In this document: piece by piece, positions 61,368 through 64,000 of the stretch
How positions within the stretch are numbered: position 1 is the stretch's first letter
Layout of the letters: the number at the start of each line of letters is the position of its first letter
Assembly (NCBI GenBank): GCA_003352285.1
Contig: QQVN01000005.1
Location: 472,380 to 536,379, forward strand
Direction: 5' to 3'
Source: Thermoproteota archaeon
GTDB lineage: Archaea > Thermoproteota > Nitrososphaeria > Nitrososphaerales > Nitrosopumilaceae
DNA: 64,000 nt
Notes under the pieces: generated by a model
What the model was told of the DNA's origin: nothing
The model's input: only the letters and a program-made list of their open reading frames with translations
Databases searched by the model: none
Made by a program: the position numbers and the translations under genes

Positions 61368-61894
61368 TTATTTCAAAAACAGAATTTATAGGAGTATATG
61401 TAATAGACACAGAAAAGATCGTAGATGAACGGGGATTTTTTTCAAGAATTTGGGATGAAAAAAAATTTAAAGATAAACAGCTAAATACGAATTGGATTCA
61501 ATCAAGTATTTCCTATAATAAAGCATCAGGCACCATAAGGGGTATGCATTTTCAGAATGAACCTTATCAAGAAATTAAAATGGTGAGATGTGTAAGTGGA
61601 AGTATTTTTGATGTAATTATTGATTTAAGAATATCTTCATCAACTTATTTACAGTCTTTTTCTATAGAACTAAATGAAGAAAATCAAAAAGCAATATACA
61701 TTCCAAAAGGTTTTGCTCATGGTTTTCAGACATTACAAAATGATACCGTTGTGTTGTATAACATATCAGAATACTATAATCCCGAATATGCCAAAGGAAT
61801 CAGATGGAACGACCCAATTATCAATGTCAAATGGCCATTAAATCCATCAGTCATTTCTGAAAAAGATAAAATGTACAAAAATTTCTTAAAATAG
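61364..61894 (+). CDS. rmlC: dTDP-4-dehydrorhamnose 3,5-epimerase family
   Basis: 176 residues from TTG at 61364 (4-base overlap with the C-methyltransferase). FFSRIWDEKKF, GTIRGMHFQNEP with the catalytic His, VRCVSGSIFDVIIDLR and YIPKGFAHGFQTL are all conserved family motifs. In this position it probably epimerises the CDP-4-keto-sugar after or before C-methylation. Confidence 0.9.
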   Translation: MIISKTEFIGVYVIDTEKIVDERGFFSRIWDEKKFKDKQLNTNWIQSSISYNKASGTIRGMHFQNEPYQEIKMVRCVSGSIFDVIIDLRISSSTYLQSFSIELNEENQKAIYIPKGFAHGFQTLQNDTVVLYNISEYYNPEYAKGIRWNDPIINVKWPLNPSVISEKDKMYKNFLK

Positions 61895-61941
61895 TAGAAT
61901 TTTTAAACTCATCATCTATCATTAAAATTGTTATTTACATC

Positions 61942-62982
61942 TTGTTAGAAACTAAACCCCACATATTGATTGCTGGAATTGGAGGAGCTTCATTAGGAAC
62001 TGAAATACAAAAATGCCTTTTACAGTCAAACAGATATGTATTATATGGATGTGATATTTCGAGGTTTGCGTTTGGTCATTATCAAAAGGGTTTCAAAGAC
62101 ACATTTGTCATAAATAGAACACAATACATTAAAGAGATTAAAGAAATTGTTGAAAAATATAAAATTCATGTAATAATACCGGGAGGAGAAGAACCATTAA
62201 AGATTCTTACTTCCGAAAGAGAAAGATTTCATAAAAATGGAACAATCATAGCGGCAAATTCAATTGATGTAGTAAAATTATGCTCCGATAAATTAAATTT
62301 ATTTAATAATTTGAATAAGTCAATTCCCATTCCAAAATCATTTTCAAGTGATATTGAACTAAATTTAGAAATAATTCCTTATCCATGTATTATTAAGCCT
62401 GCATTAGAAAGCGGTGGAAGTAAGTTTGTTTTTTTAGTTTCGAATCGTCAAGAGCTTTCTCGATATATTAAATTTTTTACAGAAAATGATCAAAAGATGC
62501 TCATTCAAGAATACATTCCTTTACACGAGGGAGAATTTACAGTAGGTGTTCTGTCATCAACAAAAGGTAGTATTATAGGTTCTATTGCAATGAAGAGGAT
62601 ATTTGATTCAAAATTATCTGTTTCCTTTAAATCGAAGCATGGATTAATTTCTAGTGGATACAGTCAGGGAATAATTGATGAATTTAAAGATGTCAGAATT
62701 CAAGCGGAAAACATAGCTAAAAAGATCAACAGTAAAGGCCCATTAAACATTCAAGGTAGAATGTTAGAAGGTATTTTTTATCCGTTTGAGATTAATCCAA
62801 GATTTTCAGCATCAACATATTTACGTTCACTAGCAGGTTTTAATGAGATAGATGTATATCTTCGTCACTTACTATTCAACGAAAATTTTACTATTAATTC
62901 ATTCAAAAAAGGATATTACTTACGCAGTTTTACAGAAGAATTTGTAAAAATTGGAGATATAAAAAATGGTGAAATGGATTAG
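61942..62982 (+). CDS. ATP-grasp ligase-like protein
   Basis: 346 residues from TTG. The N-terminal pre-ATP domain (ILIAGIGGASLGTEIQKCLLQ) is followed by YPCIIKPALESGGSKFVFLV with ATP-binding Lys and Gly loop, IQEYIPLHEGEFTVGVL, and FEINPRFSASTYLR with the metal-binding Glu-x-Asn pair. It resembles PylC/CarB-like ligases that join a carboxylate to an amine. Overlaps the next gene by 17 bases. Substrate unknown; linking an amino acid to a glycan is possible. Confidence 0.82.
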   Translation: MLETKPHILIAGIGGASLGTEIQKCLLQSNRYVLYGCDISRFAFGHYQKGFKDTFVINRTQYIKEIKEIVEKYKIHVIIPGGEEPLKILTSERERFHKNGTIIAANSIDVVKLCSDKLNLFNNLNKSIPIPKSFSSDIELNLEIIPYPCIIKPALESGGSKFVFLVSNRQELSRYIKFFTENDQKMLIQEYIPLHEGEFTVGVLSSTKGSIIGSIAMKRIFDSKLSVSFKSKHGLISSGYSQGIIDEFKDVRIQAENIAKKINSKGPLNIQGRMLEGIFYPFEINPRFSASTYLRSLAGFNEIDVYLRHLLFNENFTINSFKKGYYLRSFTEEFVKIGDIKNGEMD

Positions 62983-64000
62983 AAAAGATTTGTGTACTTC
63001 ATCTTTTTCAGAAGTCACTGAATCGAAGGACCTGCACATTATAGATGTCAGAGATCTCGTCGATAAAAGAGGAAATTCACGAAATATTATCAGGACAAAA
63101 ATAAACGATGCTCTTAATTCATTAAAAATGGGAAAAAAGGTTGCCATTTGTTGTGATTATGGAATATCACGCAGTAATTCCATTGCTGCAGGAGTATTAG
63201 CACTCTCTGAAGAAATAAGTATGAATGATGCAATAAGAACTGTTTTAAAAAAAACAGGCGAAAAATCAATTAAAATCGATGTACTATCAACGGTAATAGG
63301 AGTTATAGAGAAAAAAAAATTGAAGAAGAAAAATAATAGATTAAGAGTTGTCATAACTGGTTCAACAGGTTTTCTCGGAAAAAAAATTATGTCCGAATTT
63401 AAAAAAGAATTTGAGATTTTTACACCGAATCGTAATCAGATTGATCTTATTAACGACATAGTGGATTTAGATTTATTTGTAAAAGATAATCAGATTGATC
63501 TTATTATTCACACTGCAAATCCTAGAATATACTCAACGAATCAATCCATGGGAAATTCACTAATAATGTTAAAAAATGTCCTTGATGTTTGTGTAGAAAA
63601 TAAATTATCTTTGATATATCTTAGTGGTTGGGAAATATATTCAGGATATAAAAAAAATAAAATGATAATTAAAGAAAACACAATTCCAAATCCTGGAAGT
63701 ACTTATGGATATACAAAATTTCTTTCTGAATCATTAATTAAAATGTATCACAAAAATTTTAAATTAAAATATACAATAATTAGATCGAGTCCTATATACG
63801 GTATAGATGGAGACAAACCAAAATTTATCTGGAATTTTCTTGAGAAGGCTGTAAAAAATGAAAATATCTTGACGCATAAATATCATAATGGTTATCCAAA
63901 ATTAGATTTGTTATATGTCGATGACTTAGTCAGTGCTATTAAAGAGATTGTGAAAAAAAGAATCAATGGGTCTATCAATATAGGAAGTGGAACGAGTATC
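62966..64000 (+). CDS. Dual-specificity-phosphatase-like/NAD epimerase fusion (partial)
   Basis: ATG at 62966; open through the window end, 345 codons seen. Residues 1-115 resemble a tyrosine/dual-specificity phosphatase: HIIDVRD and then Cys63-x5-Arg69 in CDYGISRSNSIAAG. After a basic linker (about 115-126) an extended SDR begins RVVITGSTGFLGKKI, with STYGYTKFLSES as YxxxK and YVDDLVSAIKE near the edge. The two activities in one chain are unusual; a phosphatase acting on a sugar phosphate made or used by the epimerase is an inference. Confidence 0.8.
   Translation, partial: MVKWIRKDLCTSSFSEVTESKDLHIIDVRDLVDKRGNSRNIIRTKINDALNSLKMGKKVAICCDYGISRSNSIAAGVLALSEEISMNDAIRTVLKKTGEKSIKIDVLSTVIGVIEKKKLKKKNNRLRVVITGSTGFLGKKIMSEFKKEFEIFTPNRNQIDLINDIVDLDLFVKDNQIDLIIHTANPRIYSTNQSMGNSLIMLKNVLDVCVENKLSLIYLSGWEIYSGYKKNKMIIKENTIPNPGSTYGYTKFLSESLIKMYHKNFKLKYTIIRSSPIYGIDGDKPKFIWNFLEKAVKNENILTHKYHNGYPKLDLLYVDDLVSAIKEIVKKRINGSINIGSGTSI

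Noticed and set aside
25842-64000. CRISPR arrays or phage genes in the AT-rich right half
   Set aside because: No regularly spaced repeats, no cas, capsid or terminase genes; the content is glycan synthesis throughout.

Overview
The window reads as a chromosome segment of an ammonia-oxidising archaeon of the Nitrosopumilus/Nitrosarchaeum type (Nitrososphaerota). Evidence seen in the sequence: AT-rich DNA, tRNA genes without encoded CCA, archaeal TATA boxes about 27 nt upstream of start codons (leaderless transcription), many short zinc-ribbon proteins, a terminal oxidase operon with a double cupredoxin, an F420-dependent NADP reductase-like protein, archaeal PGI/PMI and a half-length CtaA. 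No rRNA, CRISPR array, transposase or integrase was seen.

Left part (1-25.8 kb), core genome. 1-4.7 kb: small zinc proteins, a cupin, a UbiA-like membrane protein, a methyltransferase, an unidentified structured RNA candidate (about 3018-3174), secreted or anchored small proteins, and tRNA-Val with a 17-nt copy of its 3' end 1.4 kb away. 4.7-12.6 kb: a MurG-like glycosyltransferase, aspartate kinase, branched-chain aminotransferase, an XPD/DinG-like helicase that seems to start at CTG, an Lrp ligand domain and tRNA-Lys. 12.6-17.5 kb: respiratory block on the minus strand (COX2 split into two genes, COX1, double cupredoxin, CtaA). 17.5-25.8 kb: metabolic genes (phosphatase, F420 enzymes, aminotransferase, tRNA-Arg, SDR, DUF59-PqqD fusion, MtnA, PGI/PMI).

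Right part (25.8-64 kb), a large surface-glycan locus in still more AT-rich DNA. It holds a nonulosonic (sialic-type) acid set NeuB-NeuC-NeuA with a linked SDR and Gfo/Idh oxidoreductase; ATP sulfurylase plus two sulfotransferases; two sulfatase-fold proteins whose expected Cys nucleophile is Thr; an N-acetyl-sugar amidotransferase; dTDP-sugar genes (RmlA, RmlB, cupin epimerases); a CDP-sugar module (RfbF, RfbG, C-methyltransferase, RmlC); several glycosyltransferases; a flippase; a GT39-like membrane transferase; a deacetylase; an acyltransferase; and at the right edge an ATP-grasp protein followed by a dual-specificity-phosphatase/epimerase fusion cut by the window end.

The most unusual system is a tight five-gene minus-strand operon at 43712-47227: FkbH-type HAD protein, acyl carrier protein, MaoC hydratase, ketoreductase-like SDR and holo-ACP synthase (AcpS). 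This is a complete carrier-protein toolkit without any ketosynthase, lying inside an archaeal glycan locus next to a divergent left-handed beta-helix acyltransferase. The inference is that it makes an ACP-bound small acyl group (possibly glyceryl-derived) that decorates a surface sugar.
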